A stretch of DNA of 64,000 bases from Leptolyngbya sp. FACHB-261 (lineage in GTDB: Bacteria > Cyanobacteriota > Cyanobacteriia > FACHB-261). Positions 19,211-28,659 of this stretch are shown here, piece after piece. The stretch covers positions 1 to 64,000 of the forward strand of contig NZ_JACJPL010000001.1 of the NCBI RefSeq assembly GCF_014696065.1, written 5' to 3'. Below the pieces are notes generated by a model. It was not told where the DNA came from. It made no database searches and saw only the letters and a program-made list of their open reading frames with translations. The position numbers and the translations under genes are program-made. Every line of letters begins with the position of its first letter. Position 1 is the stretch's first letter.

Positions 19211-19969
19211 ATGGCTTCCTTCAACGAACTCCCTTATCCCAGGCGCCAACGTCAGCTTGTGCGCCTGGTTCAACGCCTCGGCTTACCGAAGAATGCAGCC
19301 GTAAACTGGCAGCTTCTAGATCTGGCGCTCACCCACCCCACTGCCAACCCACACCACAACAATGACCGGTTGGAATTTCTAGGGGATTCGGTGTTGCTGC
19401 TGGTGGCCTCGCAGTTTCTGTATGAGCGCTATCCCAAGGCCAAGGTGGGGACGTTGACTGAGTTGTGCTCGGTCCTGGTTAGTAACCTGCGGCTGGCAGA
19501 CTTGGCTCAGGGCTATGAGCTGGGCGACGATCTCGAAGCTGCCGACTACTACCGGCACAACACTTCAGAGCTAGCCGATGCCTTCGAAGCGATGCTGGCT
19601 GCGCTCTATCTCAGCACTGGTGACCTCAGCCTCATTCAGCCCTGGTTACTGCCTCAGCTAGAAGCACAGGCTGAAGCTCTGCTAGCGGACCCAACTCCAA
19701 CCAACTACAAGGCAGCCCTGCAAGAGTGGACCCAAAAACATCATCAGCGCTTACCGGAGTATCGGCTGACCTCTGAACTCGGCCCTCCCTCCCCACATTA
19801 CGTGACAGAGGTTTGGTTTGATGGCCATTGTATTGGCCAAGGCGAAGGACGTTCCAAAAAATCGGCAGAACAGGCTGCAGCTCGCGTCGCCTTCCATAGC
19901 CTAAATCCTAAGTTAACAACCCAGCTTAGTTTAGGTACAGATGTTACTAGTGAACCTACTAGCACTTAA
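19211..19969 (+). CDS. rnc: ribonuclease III
   Basis: A 252-residue dsRNA endonuclease. The catalytic signature DRLEFLGDSVLLLV lies at about residue 55, and the second acidic patch DAFEAMLAALYLSTG at about 120. The C-terminal dsRNA-binding domain (about 160-230) ends with GRSKKSAEQAAARVAF. It follows the kinase gene by 69 bp on the same strand. Length is normal. Confidence 0.95.
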   Translation: MASFNELPYPRRQRQLVRLVQRLGLPKNAAVNWQLLDLALTHPTANPHHNNDRLEFLGDSVLLLVASQFLYERYPKAKVGTLTELCSVLVSNLRLADLAQGYELGDDLEAADYYRHNTSELADAFEAMLAALYLSTGDLSLIQPWLLPQLEAQAEALLADPTPTNYKAALQEWTQKHHQRLPEYRLTSELGPPSPHYVTEVWFDGHCIGQGEGRSKKSAEQAAARVAFHSLNPKLTTQLSLGTDVTSEPTST

Positions 19970-20087
19970 GCACTGAGGCTAGGCACTAGCCGTGAGAAAG
20001 ATTGACTGCCTTGAAAAGCGATGTTACTCTGCAAAGTGAAAATTAAGTCGGCCTAATTCGGGGTTCTTGACAAAAGGTATCGGTACC

Positions 20088-20235
20088 AAAAGGAACTCGG
20101 AAGCGGAGGAACCAAATTGTGGGGCTTATCTCTAACCTCCTTCACCAGAAGCGAGGATAAACACGAGAGGGACATCTCTCAGTCCTAGCCCGTCAGCTAA
20201 CTCCGTCGGCGTTGGGAGGAGACTGAAGAGTCAAA
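20088..20235 (+). promoter_or_regulatory. c-di-AMP riboswitch (ydaO/yuaA leader)
   Basis: The leader carries the conserved blocks of the ydaO/yuaA class in the expected order: GGAGGAACC (ending at 20113), a TGTGGGGCTTATC block, a variable arm, then CCCGTCAGCTAAC (20189-20201) followed at once by a CCGTCGGCG block and GGGAGGAGACTGAAG. The class senses cyclic di-AMP and usually turns expression off when bound. The permease start is about 80 nt downstream. No strong U-tract terminator is obvious between them. A CCTA/TAGG pairing (20290-20293 with 20301-20304) overlaps the ribosome binding site and could be a translational expression platform. Recognition is by motif; a covariance search was not possible. 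Confidence 0.82.
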
Positions 20236-20313
20236 ATTATTTGATTCGTCAGGATCCCATCTGGTATTGGTACGGTTCAGTTCCTTGTACCTACCTTCGA
20301 TAGGGAGATATTG

Positions 20314-21168
20314 ATGACATTTCAACTGAATCTTGCTGTGTTTGCCGTAGCTGGGCAAGCGGCTTGGAAGCGGGCTAAACCCATCGTGCTTCGCGATGTT
20401 GTTGTGCTACCGGCACTGGGATTTCTGGGCGTTATTCTGCTGTGGTGGTTTATCTCGACCTTTAATGCAGAGTTGATGCCGACCCCAGCTCAAGCTCTGG
20501 TCGCCAATTTAGATTACATTTTGAACCCATTTTATCGGCGGGGACCGGGAGACTTAGGCATCGGTTGGCTATTGCTAGCCAGTCTTCGCCGCGTTCTATT
20601 AGGTTTCTTATTAGGTGCGGTCGTTGCTATTCCTTTAGGTTTTCTTGTTGGCATGTCTAGACCGGCCATGCTGATCCTCAACCCCCTCATTCAAATTTTT
20701 AAGCCGGTCTCACCGCTGGCTTGGCTGCCGATTGCTTTAGCAATTTTCAATCTGGCTGATCCCTCAGCTATTTTTGTAATTTTCATTACCTCATTGTGGC
20801 CAACGATTATTAATACAGCCTTGGGAGTTTCGAGCGTCTCCAAAGACTACATTGATGTGGCCCGAGTTCTAGAAATGCCTCGTTGGCGGCGCATTACCAA
20901 GATTATTTGGCCAGCTAGTTTGCCCTATATTTTCACGGGTTTACGGATTAGCTTAGGTATTGCCTGGCTCGTAATTGTCGCCGTAGAAATGCTAACGGGT
21001 GGTATTGGTATTGGTTTCTTTGTCTGGGATGAATGGAGCCGTCTTAACCTAAGTTCTGTGTTTCTAGCCATTCTGGTGATTGGTGTGACGGGGTTAATTC
21101 TGGACTACGCAGTTGGCAAACTTCAAGAATTAGTCACCCACCGTCCTGTGCGTCAGAGCAATTTCTAG
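20314..21168 (+). CDS. ABC transporter permease (NrtB/CmpB/SsuC type)
   Basis: A 284-residue inner-membrane permease with about six transmembrane helices and the binding-protein-dependent EAA loop (YIDVARVLEMPRWRRITKII). The region KPVSPLAWLPIALAIFN and the C-terminal half closely resemble nitrate (NrtB) and bicarbonate (CmpB) permeases. The ATG at 20314 has an AGGGAG ribosome binding site six bases upstream; a TTG at 20311 is less likely. It is first in a run led by a c-di-AMP riboswitch. Substrate cannot be read from sequence: the Nrt/Cmp/Ssu/Tau group covers nitrate, bicarbonate, sulfonates and thiamine precursors. Confidence 0.9.
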   Translation: MTFQLNLAVFAVAGQAAWKRAKPIVLRDVVVLPALGFLGVILLWWFISTFNAELMPTPAQALVANLDYILNPFYRRGPGDLGIGWLLLASLRRVLLGFLLGAVVAIPLGFLVGMSRPAMLILNPLIQIFKPVSPLAWLPIALAIFNLADPSAIFVIFITSLWPTIINTALGVSSVSKDYIDVARVLEMPRWRRITKIIWPASLPYIFTGLRISLGIAWLVIVAVEMLTGGIGIGFFVWDEWSRLNLSSVFLAILVIGVTGLILDYAVGKLQELVTHRPVRQSNF

Positions 21169-21321
21169 ACCTTCTCCAACCGCGTGCTTGACGGCTAGTA
21201 ACTGACATTGGGCTAACTGGTGATGGGCGGCTATGAGATGTCCAACTCCCAGTCCTAGTTTGCCTAGTCAGGTAGCTATTCGCTGACCCTGCAAAGGCTC
21301 AGCTGCTTTGTAAAAGCTTTG

Positions 21322-22755
21322 ATGGGACTAACGATGAGTGACACACACTGGAGCCGTCGCGACTTCTTGCTTGGAATGGGTGCTTCTGCGGCGGGTACGG
21401 CTCTATCCTCCTGCGCCATCAATGCCAACCGTGCCCCTCAGGGTTTATCTGCTGAGGCTTCGGAGATTAAAGCCGTTGTTGATCCCAGCACTCTAGAAAA
21501 ACCGAATCTCACGATCGGTTATGTGCCGGTCAACGACTGTGCACCCTTTGCGATTGCTTGGCAGAAAGGTTTCTTTCGCAAGTACGGTCTGAACGTCAAA
21601 CTCAGCCGGGAGGCAAGTTGGGCCACCTCGCGTGATGGGATTATTTTCGGCCGTCTTGATGCTTCACCAGTCGTATCTGGAGCCGTAACCAACGCCCGCA
21701 TCGGTGCTGAAGGCGCACGCCATGCCCCTTTGTGCGCCGCTATGACGCTTCACCGGCATGGTAATGCCATGACCATGAACCGGGCAATGTGGGAAGCGGG
21801 GCTGCGTCCTTGGTACGAATACAACGGCGACTTAGAAGCCTTCGGACGAGACTTCAGAGCCTACTTTCAGAGCCAACCCCCAGAACGTAAAGTCTGGGCC
21901 GTGGTGTTAAGTTCAGCGATCTACGAATATTTCGTTCGCTATCTATCAGCAGCAGCCGGAGTTGATCCCATGAGGGAATTCCGGATCATCATCGTTCCAC
22001 CGCCGCAGATGGTGACAAATGTGCGCATCGGCGCCATGCAGGCCTACATGGTGGCTGAGCCCTGGAATACCCGCGCGATCACCGGCAACCTAGGGGTCGG
22101 CTTCACCTTTGCCCAGGGCAAAGAAATTTGGTTGGGACACCCTGACCGACTGCTGGGGGTGATGGAATCCTTCATTGAGCAAAACCCCAAAACCTATCGC
22201 TCCCTGGTCAAAGCGATGATCGAGGCTTGCCAGTATTGCAGCAAGCCAGAGAACCGCGAAGAAGTGGCACTGCTGATCACTGAGCGCTCCTATACAGGCG
22301 CAAAACCCAAACAAGGTCCAGCAGACAAATTTACCCGACCGGCAATTGTTGGTGACTATAACTACGGTGGATTTGATGGCAAAGACCGTACAGTCAAGGC
22401 AGAAGATACTACCATTTTCTTTGATATTCCTGACAATATTCCCAAACAACCTCACGAGCACTCGACCTTTTTGTGGCGCTCCCGCAGCATATGGTTAATG
22501 ACTCAGGCAGCCCGTTGGGGACAAATTAAGGAATTTCCCAAAAATGCAGAAGAATTAGCAGCTAAGGGGTGGAGAGCTGACCTTTATCGCGAGATTGCTT
22601 TGGAGTTAGGCATCGAGAGCCCCAAGGAGGATTACAAAGTTGAAGCTCCAGAAGTATTTATAGATAAAAAAGGTTTTGATCCCAGCGACCCGGTTGGCTA
22701 TCTCAACAGCTTTGAGATTCGAGCCAATCGTCCCAGTCGCTTTTATTTGTCTTAG
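21322..22755 (+). CDS. ABC transporter substrate-binding lipoprotein (NrtA/CmpA type)
   Basis: A periplasmic binding protein of about 477 residues. The N-terminus has a twin-arginine signal (WSRRDFLLGMG) followed by a lipobox-like ALSSCA, so it is probably exported folded and lipidated. The body starts LTIGYVPVNDCAPFAIAWQKG, the NrtA/CmpA/SsuA fold; conserved patches include SREASWATSRDGIIFGRLDA and VAEPWNTRAI. The C-terminal third (IKEFPKNAEELAAKGWR) is also NrtA-like. ATGs at 21322 and 21334 are both possible. It sits between permease and ATPase, completing a transporter. The ligand could be nitrate, bicarbonate or something else. Confidence 0.88.
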   Translation: MGLTMSDTHWSRRDFLLGMGASAAGTALSSCAINANRAPQGLSAEASEIKAVVDPSTLEKPNLTIGYVPVNDCAPFAIAWQKGFFRKYGLNVKLSREASWATSRDGIIFGRLDASPVVSGAVTNARIGAEGARHAPLCAAMTLHRHGNAMTMNRAMWEAGLRPWYEYNGDLEAFGRDFRAYFQSQPPERKVWAVVLSSAIYEYFVRYLSAAAGVDPMREFRIIIVPPPQMVTNVRIGAMQAYMVAEPWNTRAITGNLGVGFTFAQGKEIWLGHPDRLLGVMESFIEQNPKTYRSLVKAMIEACQYCSKPENREEVALLITERSYTGAKPKQGPADKFTRPAIVGDYNYGGFDGKDRTVKAEDTTIFFDIPDNIPKQPHEHSTFLWRSRSIWLMTQAARWGQIKEFPKNAEELAAKGWRADLYREIALELGIESPKEDYKVEAPEVFIDKKGFDPSDPVGYLNSFEIRANRPSRFYLS

Positions 22756-22820
22756 ATCTGGCCTCTCCTCTGGATGGTCTTTTGGTCCCACCCTTATTTC
22801 AAATCGTTTAGGAGTCGCTC

Positions 22821-23660
22821 ATGGCCCAATCTACTCCCTACCCTGCCAACGCTGCTGACAGCAGAGCCGGTGCCCTCACCTTCTTAGAAGTTGAGAACTT
22901 AGTGAAGGCATATCCCACCGCTGATGGCAGTGACTTTGTCGTCTTAGATGGCATTAACTTGAGTGTGAGCGAGAACGAATATGTTTCTGTGATTGGCCAC
23001 TCAGGATGCGGCAAATCGACCTTACTGAAAATCGTAGCGGGCTTAGATCGGGCAACATCAGGTTCTGTGCGCTTGCAGGGCAGCGAGATTCGCAAACCCG
23101 GATCGGAACGCATGATGGTGTTTCAGCACTACTCCCTATTGCCCTGGCTCACCGTGCGCGAAAATATTCGCCTGGCTGTAGACGAAGTTCTAGAAAAGGC
23201 TTCTCGCGCCGAGAAAAATGAAATCGTCACTCAGCATTTGGCGATGGTCAATCTCAATGCTGCCGCTGATAAATATCCAGATGAGATTTCGGGTGGGATG
23301 AAACAGCGCGTAGGCATTGCTCGGGCTCTGGCAATTCGTCCCAAAATGCTACTGATGGACGAACCTTTTGGGGCGCTGGATGCTCTCACCCGAGGCAAGT
23401 TGCAAAAACAAGTGCTCGATATTTGGGAAAGCCAGCGTCAGGCTGTGATGATGATTACGCACGATGTGGATGAAGCCATCTATATGTCCGACCGCATTGT
23501 GTTAATGACCAATGGCCCTGCCGCTAACATTGGTGAGATTCTGCAGGTGCCCTTCCCCCATCCTCGCAATCGTCAAGCTATGCGTAGCTCTCCTGAATAT
23601 TTTGAACTGCGGAACCACATCTTGAACTTCTTAGACCGCTATTTCACCCAAGACGAGTAA
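22821..23660 (+). CDS. ABC transporter ATP-binding protein (NrtD/CmpD/SsuB type)
   Basis: A 279-residue ATPase with Walker A GHSGCGKSTLLK, Q-loop VFQHYSLLPWLTVREN, signature EISGGMKQRVGIARALA, Walker B LLMDEPFGALD and H-loop MITHDVDEAIYM. The C-terminal PHPRNRQAMR is typical of NrtD/SsuB relatives. No fused binding-protein domain is present, unlike NrtC/CmpC, so this appears to be the sole ATPase and would work as a homodimer with the permease. The ATG at 22821 follows GGAGTCGCTC by a short gap. Confidence 0.92.
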   Translation: MAQSTPYPANAADSRAGALTFLEVENLVKAYPTADGSDFVVLDGINLSVSENEYVSVIGHSGCGKSTLLKIVAGLDRATSGSVRLQGSEIRKPGSERMMVFQHYSLLPWLTVRENIRLAVDEVLEKASRAEKNEIVTQHLAMVNLNAAADKYPDEISGGMKQRVGIARALAIRPKMLLMDEPFGALDALTRGKLQKQVLDIWESQRQAVMMITHDVDEAIYMSDRIVLMTNGPAANIGEILQVPFPHPRNRQAMRSSPEYFELRNHILNFLDRYFTQDE

Positions 23661-23782
23661 CTTCGCTCCTGAGATTTCAGTTCCAAAAGCTCCATCCAAA
23701 ATCTCTATTTGGTAAAGGTTGCCCTTGGGCACGAAGGATCATCCGCGCTGTTCCGCTCTAGATAGCTTATTGATGGTTCTTC

Positions 23783-24976
23783 ATGGCTGACTTTCATCTC
23801 AACCGCATTCCAACCTTTACCCTTTTACAAGACCAATCTCTAAATGAAATGGAGCAACGCCTGCTTCAGGTTTCCACTCGGATTCCGATTGGCGTTATCA
23901 TCCCAGCTCTCTACTCTGACTTGTGCAGCCCGGCGATGGGCCGGATCATTCAAGAGCTGCGTCAGATGGAATTTGTCAAGCGAGTTTACATTGGTCTCGA
24001 TCGAGCCGACGAGGACGAATTTCGTAAGGCCAAGGAGATCATTGCACCGCTTGAAGACAAGGGCATTCTGCTGTGGAGCGATAACCCTCAACTCCAGGCA
24101 GTTTTGCAGACTATTGAAAACGTTTTACCCATCGGACCCCGCGGCAAAGGTAGGGTGGTTTGGACCGTCTTGGGGTATGTTTTAGCTAAAGCCGAGGTAT
24201 CGGTTCTGGCCTTTCATGACGCCGATATCATCACCTATGATCGCGACTTTTTAGTGCGCTTACTCTACCCAGTGGTGCGGCTGCGCTATCAGTTTGCCAA
24301 GGGTTTTTACGCTCGCTATGCCGATCGCCTTTATGGTCGAGTCGTTCGCCTTTTTTACTTTCCTTTTGTCCGCTCCCTGCGCGAGATTCTCGGCCATCTC
24401 GACTTTCTGGAATATATGGCGGACTTCCGTTATCCCCTCTCGGGAGAATTTGCCACTTTTGCCACGATTGCTCAAGAAATTCGTTTTCCCTCAGATTGGG
24501 GTATTGAAGTCGGTATTCTATCTGAGATTTACGATCTAGTCACAGTGCCTCGCATTTGCCAAGTGGAGCTAACGGGCCGTTACGATCACAAACACCAGAA
24601 GGTTGGAGCCGAGGCGCATCTGGGACTGATGAGAATGGTTTCAGACATTGCTCGAACTTTTTTCACCCATATTGCCTCGCAGGGTTTAGTCCTGAGCAGT
24701 GAGTTCTCGCAGACTCTCAAACTGACTTACCTCTCCCATGCTCGTAACTCGGTGCGAGTCTATGAAGGTTTTGCTGACATGCACGGCTTGCAAAAGTACG
24801 ACTTGCACGAAGAACTCACAGCCGTCGAAGCCTTTGCTCAAGCCCTGAATCTTGCTTTTGAGGACTTCCGTCAGCATCCCTTCGGTTCCCCCCTGATTCC
24901 ACGATGGCAACGGATTGAAGTTGCCCTAGAAGGTATCACCCAAAAGCTGATGGAAGTGTTAGAGGACCCTCTGTAA
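23783..24976 (+). CDS. GT81-like glycosyltransferase, probable glucosyl-3-phosphoglycerate synthase
   Basis: A 397-residue GT-A fold enzyme. RIPIGVIIPALYSDL opens the nucleotide-sugar domain, AFHDADIITYDRDF carries the metal-binding DxD, and FPSDWGIEVGILSEIYDL plus RYDHKHQKV resemble the acceptor and catalytic region of GpgS/MpgS enzymes. Those enzymes join a nucleotide sugar to 3-phosphoglycerate, the first step to glucosylglycerate or mannosylglycerate, which are compatible solutes or carbon stores. No phosphatase for the second step is visible nearby. Its place behind a c-di-AMP riboswitch and a transporter supports an osmotic role. The exact sugar donor and acceptor are inferred. Confidence 0.75.
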   Translation: MADFHLNRIPTFTLLQDQSLNEMEQRLLQVSTRIPIGVIIPALYSDLCSPAMGRIIQELRQMEFVKRVYIGLDRADEDEFRKAKEIIAPLEDKGILLWSDNPQLQAVLQTIENVLPIGPRGKGRVVWTVLGYVLAKAEVSVLAFHDADIITYDRDFLVRLLYPVVRLRYQFAKGFYARYADRLYGRVVRLFYFPFVRSLREILGHLDFLEYMADFRYPLSGEFATFATIAQEIRFPSDWGIEVGILSEIYDLVTVPRICQVELTGRYDHKHQKVGAEAHLGLMRMVSDIARTFFTHIASQGLVLSSEFSQTLKLTYLSHARNSVRVYEGFADMHGLQKYDLHEELTAVEAFAQALNLAFEDFRQHPFGSPLIPRWQRIEVALEGITQKLMEVLEDPL

Positions 24977-25056
24977 GCTATCTCTACAGGCTGAAAAACA
25001 AGCTAGAACTTTCCATCCAGACTATTTAAGCCATTTAAACCTCTTTGAGAATTCTA

Positions 25057-25638
25057 ATGACTACCACCATCACCGTTGAGAATCTTGACAGAGTGCTAGC
25101 CTTTTTGCCCTTATTTGAAGACCAAAACCTCAAACTTTATAAGTTTGAGCCAGAAGCAAGCCTCTTTGATCCCTACTGCTACTCATTCGAATTTTTAAAC
25201 TTTCTAAATAGCCTAGAACAAGAAGGCCTAACCCTCTCGTTCAACTGGGCAGCTTGGAGAGCCGAAGCCAAACACTTTGTTGAAGATCCAAGCCTTCTCA
25301 ATGCCGCCCCTCTACCAACGCTCCAACAACTACTGACCACTCATATTTGTACTGAGCAATTTTTAGCAGACGGATATCTGGCGCATCTGATCGACAACGG
25401 GCATTTCTTGGCCATTCTGAAACGCCTGACCAGTATCCGTGCAGGCATGATTCTAGACCAGGCATGGCAATCCAGTCAGCCTGAAACAACACCAGTTGCC
25501 GAGCTAGCGACGGGCCCAGCCATTTCAGCCATTTCGGATCACGCTGCTAGGCCGAAGGATTCCAAGTTGAGCAAAGCAAACCAAAATAGACTGCGCGAAC
25601 GCTTCGAGCAGTTGATCACCCGCTCAGGTGAGTCTTAA
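25057..25638 (+). CDS. DUF6508-like protein
   Basis: About 193 residues from the ATG at 25057 (a TTG four codons upstream is also open). The pattern, with FVEDPSLLNAAPLPTLQQLL, then GYLAHLIDNGHFLAILKRL, matches a family I recall as DUF6508, whose function is unknown. The last 60 residues are low-complexity and basic, so the conserved domain is about 135 residues. It follows the glycosyltransferase by 80 bp on the same strand and may be the last gene of the riboswitch-led run. Confidence 0.6.
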   Translation: MTTTITVENLDRVLAFLPLFEDQNLKLYKFEPEASLFDPYCYSFEFLNFLNSLEQEGLTLSFNWAAWRAEAKHFVEDPSLLNAAPLPTLQQLLTTHICTEQFLADGYLAHLIDNGHFLAILKRLTSIRAGMILDQAWQSSQPETTPVAELATGPAISAISDHAARPKDSKLSKANQNRLRERFEQLITRSGES

Positions 25639-25773
25639 TCACCCAGACAGGTGAGTTGACTTGCAGCAGTGGGGCAGTAACTTTGAACCTGTCGGTGCAC
25701 AGTTCAAGTGCCTCAGTTCAAATGCCTCAGTCCAGGGCACAGTCTCAGGTGCACGAGTTCAAAGGGGTTTGCC

Positions 25774-26262
25774 ATGAGATCTCTAAATCCTCCAGCCACG
25801 GTTTCACCGGGCAGAACTTATACAAATAAGCCACTGCTCTATCGGGGTTCCCGCAGTGCGGAAGTGATGGAAGTTCAGAAACTTCTGGCTCACTGGCAGA
25901 TTTATTCAGGTCCTTTTGATGGTGTTTTCAATGCCACGGTCGAGAATACGATCAAGGCCTTTCAGCACCGAGTCTTCTTACCGGAGGATGGCGTCGTTGG
26001 CTCTCAGACTTGGCAGGCCCTTTACACTGGCTCTCCTGTCGATTTACCAACACTAAGTCTGGGTAGCCAGGGAGATGAAGTTAGGCTCCTGCAAAGTGTT
26101 CTGCGCCTGACCCGAGACTATCTCGAACCCAACTGGGTAGACGGCGACTTTGGGGCAGCGACCCAACAAGCAGTGGTTACTTTTCAGCGTCGTTATGGCC
26201 TAGTCGCTGATGGTACTGTTGGCCCATCAACCTGGTATATGCTGAGCAAGTTTCCCCACTAG
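25774..26262 (+). CDS. two-domain peptidoglycan-binding protein
   Basis: A protein of about 162 residues from the ATG at 25774 with two PG_binding_1 repeats: SRSAEVMEVQKLLAHW through VFLPEDGVVGSQTWQAL, and SQGDEVRLLQSVLRL through YGLVADGTVGPSTWYML. Such modules bind murein and often accompany hydrolases, but no catalytic domain is present here. No signal peptide is seen, so export may be unconventional or the start may lie upstream (the frame is open from 25708). A canonical terminator follows. Confidence 0.85.
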   Translation: MRSLNPPATVSPGRTYTNKPLLYRGSRSAEVMEVQKLLAHWQIYSGPFDGVFNATVENTIKAFQHRVFLPEDGVVGSQTWQALYTGSPVDLPTLSLGSQGDEVRLLQSVLRLTRDYLEPNWVDGDFGAATQQAVVTFQRRYGLVADGTVGPSTWYMLSKFPH

Positions 26263-26311
26263 CGTTCGCTCTGGTTTTATTCTGATTTTCTAAGTTTGTT
26301 CTGGTGCTCTA

Positions 26312-26347
26312 GACCCTTCCCTGGCTGTGTGGAAGGGTCCTTTTTTT
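26312..26347 (+). terminator. rho-independent terminator
   Basis: GACCCTTCC pairs perfectly with GGAAGGGTC across a 10-nt loop, followed by a run of seven T. It lies 50 bp after the peptidoglycan-binding gene and also upstream of the convergent mnmG end. Confidence 0.9.
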
Positions 26348-26388
26348 GGTTCTGAACACTGGTAAACACTCTTTGGTGCTAGACGTTT

Positions 26389-28305
26389 CTAGGCAATTAC
26401 AGCTGCAGCCGCTAGCCGGTCTCGCACTTCTAAATGCACCAGCAAGGCATTAATATCTGCCGGATTGACTCCGCCAATACGCGACGCCTGCCCAACTGTC
26501 AACGGCTTGATCTTCGTGAGCTTTTCTCGCGCCTCCATTGACAGCGTCTCGATGGCAAAGTAATCGAGATTTTGGGGCAGCTTCCGATGTTCCTGGCGAG
26601 CAACATGGTCAATTTGATGCTGCTGGCGTTGGATGTAACCCGAGTATTTAATCTCGATTTCTGTCCCCTCTTTTTCCGCTAATTCCAAACTGGAATCACC
26701 TAGGCCGTACCGTTCTAAATCCGCGTAATGAAAGCCTGGGCGACGCAGCAATTCCGCCAGCGTAATCGAGCCTCTAATCGACTCACCACTTTCAGCCTGG
26801 ATCGCCAAACCTACCGGATCATGGGCCTTGACCCGCTCACGATTCAAGCGTTCCTGCTCAGCCTGAATGCGCTGGTACTTGTCGGTGAATAACTGCCAGC
26901 GACGGTCATCAATCAGCCCCACTTCTCGTCCCAGAGGCGTCAAACGAGCATCGGCATTATCCGAACGTAGAATCAGCCGGTACTCGGAGCGGCTGGTCAG
27001 CATTCGATAGGGTTCGCGCAGTTCTTTGGTGCAGAGGTCGTCAATCAGCGTGCCAATGTAGCTCTGCTCCCGTGGGAAAATTACCATCTCCCGCTCCCTC
27101 ACCAATTGTGCCGCATTGATGCCCGCAACCAAGCCCTGCGCTGCGGCTTCCTCATAGCCCGTGGTGCCGTTGATTTGACCAGCGCAAAACAAGCCTTCGA
27201 TTTTCTGGGTCATCAAGGTGGGGAAGCACTGCGTAGTGGGGATGTAGTCATACTCCACCGCATAGGCAGGACGCAGCATGGCACAATGCTCCAGACCCGG
27301 TAGAGTCCGCAACATCGACAGCTGAATGGTCTCCGGCAAGCCGGTCGAAAACCCTTGAATATAGAGTTCGGGGGTATCTCGCCCTTCTGGCTCGATGAAA
27401 ATCTGGTGGCTTTCCTTATCGGCAAAGCGCACAATTTTGTCTTCGATACTGGGACAGTAGCGCGGTCCCTTGGCATCGATAAAGCCCCCGTAGACCGGCG
27501 ACAGGTGCAGATTCTCCCGAATAATGCGGTGGGTTTCAGCAGTCGTGCGGGTCAAATAGCAGGGTAACTGTTCCCGTTCAACCCACGCCTCTGGATCAAA
27601 GCTAAACCAACGCACGTCGGTGTCTCCGGGTTGCGGCTCCAAGCGGCTGAAATCAACTGAACGCCGATCCACACGCGCTGGCGTCCCCGTCTTCAGCCGT
27701 CCTGTCTCAAAACCCAGCTGATTCAAGGTGTCGGTGAGTCCCTCAACCGCGAACTCTCCAGCCCGGCCCGCACTCATCGACTTGCTGCCGACCCAAATCC
27801 GGCCACCCAAAAACGTGCCCGTGGTGAGAATGACAGCCCGGCACTTGAAGCCAACGCCAAAATAAGTCTCAACGCCAACAACCTCTTGATTCGGTCCTAA
27901 GACCAAATCTGTAACCATGCCCTCGCGTAGACTGAGGTTCTCGGTGTTCTCCACAACCGTTTTCATTACGCGGGCGTACTCGCGCTTGTCAGTCTGGGCC
28001 CGCAATGCCCACACAGCTGGTCCGCGTGAGCTGTTGAGTACGCGCTTTTGCAAATAGGTACGGTCAGCTATTTTGCCAATCTCGCCACCTAGAGCATCTA
28101 CTTCGTGCGTGAGCTGAGACTTCGCCGGTCCTCCCACAGCTGGGTTGCAAGGTTGCCAGGCGATCCGGTCTAAATTCAGCGTCAACAGCAGCGTTCGGCA
28201 ACCCGAGCGGGCTGAAGCGAGGGCCGCCTCACAACCGGCGTGACCGGCACCAACCACGACTACATCGAATTCATCAAGGAACTGAACGTCCTGGAGGGAG
28301 CGCAT
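26389..28305 (-). CDS. mnmG: tRNA uridine-5-carboxymethylaminomethyl modification enzyme MnmG
   Basis: A 638-residue FAD protein that acts with MnmE to modify U34 of certain tRNAs. The N-terminal dinucleotide-binding motif [17 protein letters not shown] (about 17-33), the [21 protein letters not shown] block and [21 protein letters not shown] are diagnostic. The C-terminal helical domain includes [20 protein letters not shown]. Length is as expected. The ATG at 28305 is supported by the flavin motif about 15 residues in. Confidence 0.96.
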   Translation of the reverse strand: MRSLQDVQFLDEFDVVVVGAGHAGCEAALASARSGCRTLLLTLNLDRIAWQPCNPAVGGPAKSQLTHEVDALGGEIGKIADRTYLQKRVLNSSRGPAVWALRAQTDKREYARVMKTVVENTENLSLREGMVTDLVLGPNQEVVGVETYFGVGFKCRAVILTTGTFLGGRIWVGSKSMSAGRAGEFAVEGLTDTLNQLGFETGRLKTGTPARVDRRSVDFSRLEPQPGDTDVRWFSFDPEAWVEREQLPCYLTRTTAETHRIIRENLHLSPVYGGFIDAKGPRYCPSIEDKIVRFADKESHQIFIEPEGRDTPELYIQGFSTGLPETIQLSMLRTLPGLEHCAMLRPAYAVEYDYIPTTQCFPTLMTQKIEGLFCAGQINGTTGYEEAAAQGLVAGINAAQLVREREMVIFPREQSYIGTLIDDLCTKELREPYRMLTSRSEYRLILRSDNADARLTPLGREVGLIDDRRWQLFTDKYQRIQAEQERLNRERVKAHDPVGLAIQAESGESIRGSITLAELLRRPGFHYADLERYGLGDSSLELAEKEGTEIEIKYSGYIQRQQHQIDHVARQEHRKLPQNLDYFAIETLSMEAREKLTKIKPLTVGQASRIGGVNPADINALLVHLEVRDRLAAAAVIA

Positions 28306-28659
28306 GGAAAACCTAATCTGCCTGAGCTAACACTTTAAATTCTATTGGATCGCCTGGTAGCAGCGTAGACTCACTCACTGCTCAGCCCCCTGCACTCGAT
28401 TTCGTCTGCCTTTGCTGCGTCTGGCTAAGCTGTGCTGATTTGCTTACTGCTTACAAACGATTACTATTGCTCGCAACTTTAATAGCTTGCTTTTTAAGCT
28501 TTGATTTGAGAGTTATTGATTGATTCGATTCCCTTAAAACTTCAATTTTGAAGTAGCTTAAAAAACCTGAAAAACCATAAGCCAGTAAGCCTGGATACAA
28601 TCTCTATTTTCAAACTTGTTTAGGGTATAGGCTGCTCTCACATCGCTGTTGAAGCTCTT
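28306..28659. other. AT-rich divergent intergenic region
   Basis: 354 bp between the divergent mnmG and PreA-like genes. It is A/T-rich, especially 28480-28620, as expected for two promoters. I see no tRNA, no long inverted repeat and no credible small ORF. Confidence 0.4.

Noticed and set aside
20040-20310. NtcA-type site (GTA-N8-TAC) for the Nrt-like transporter
   Set aside because: GTAC-containing dyads are present (GGTAC...GTACC), but none has the eight-base spacing; the riboswitch better explains the leader.
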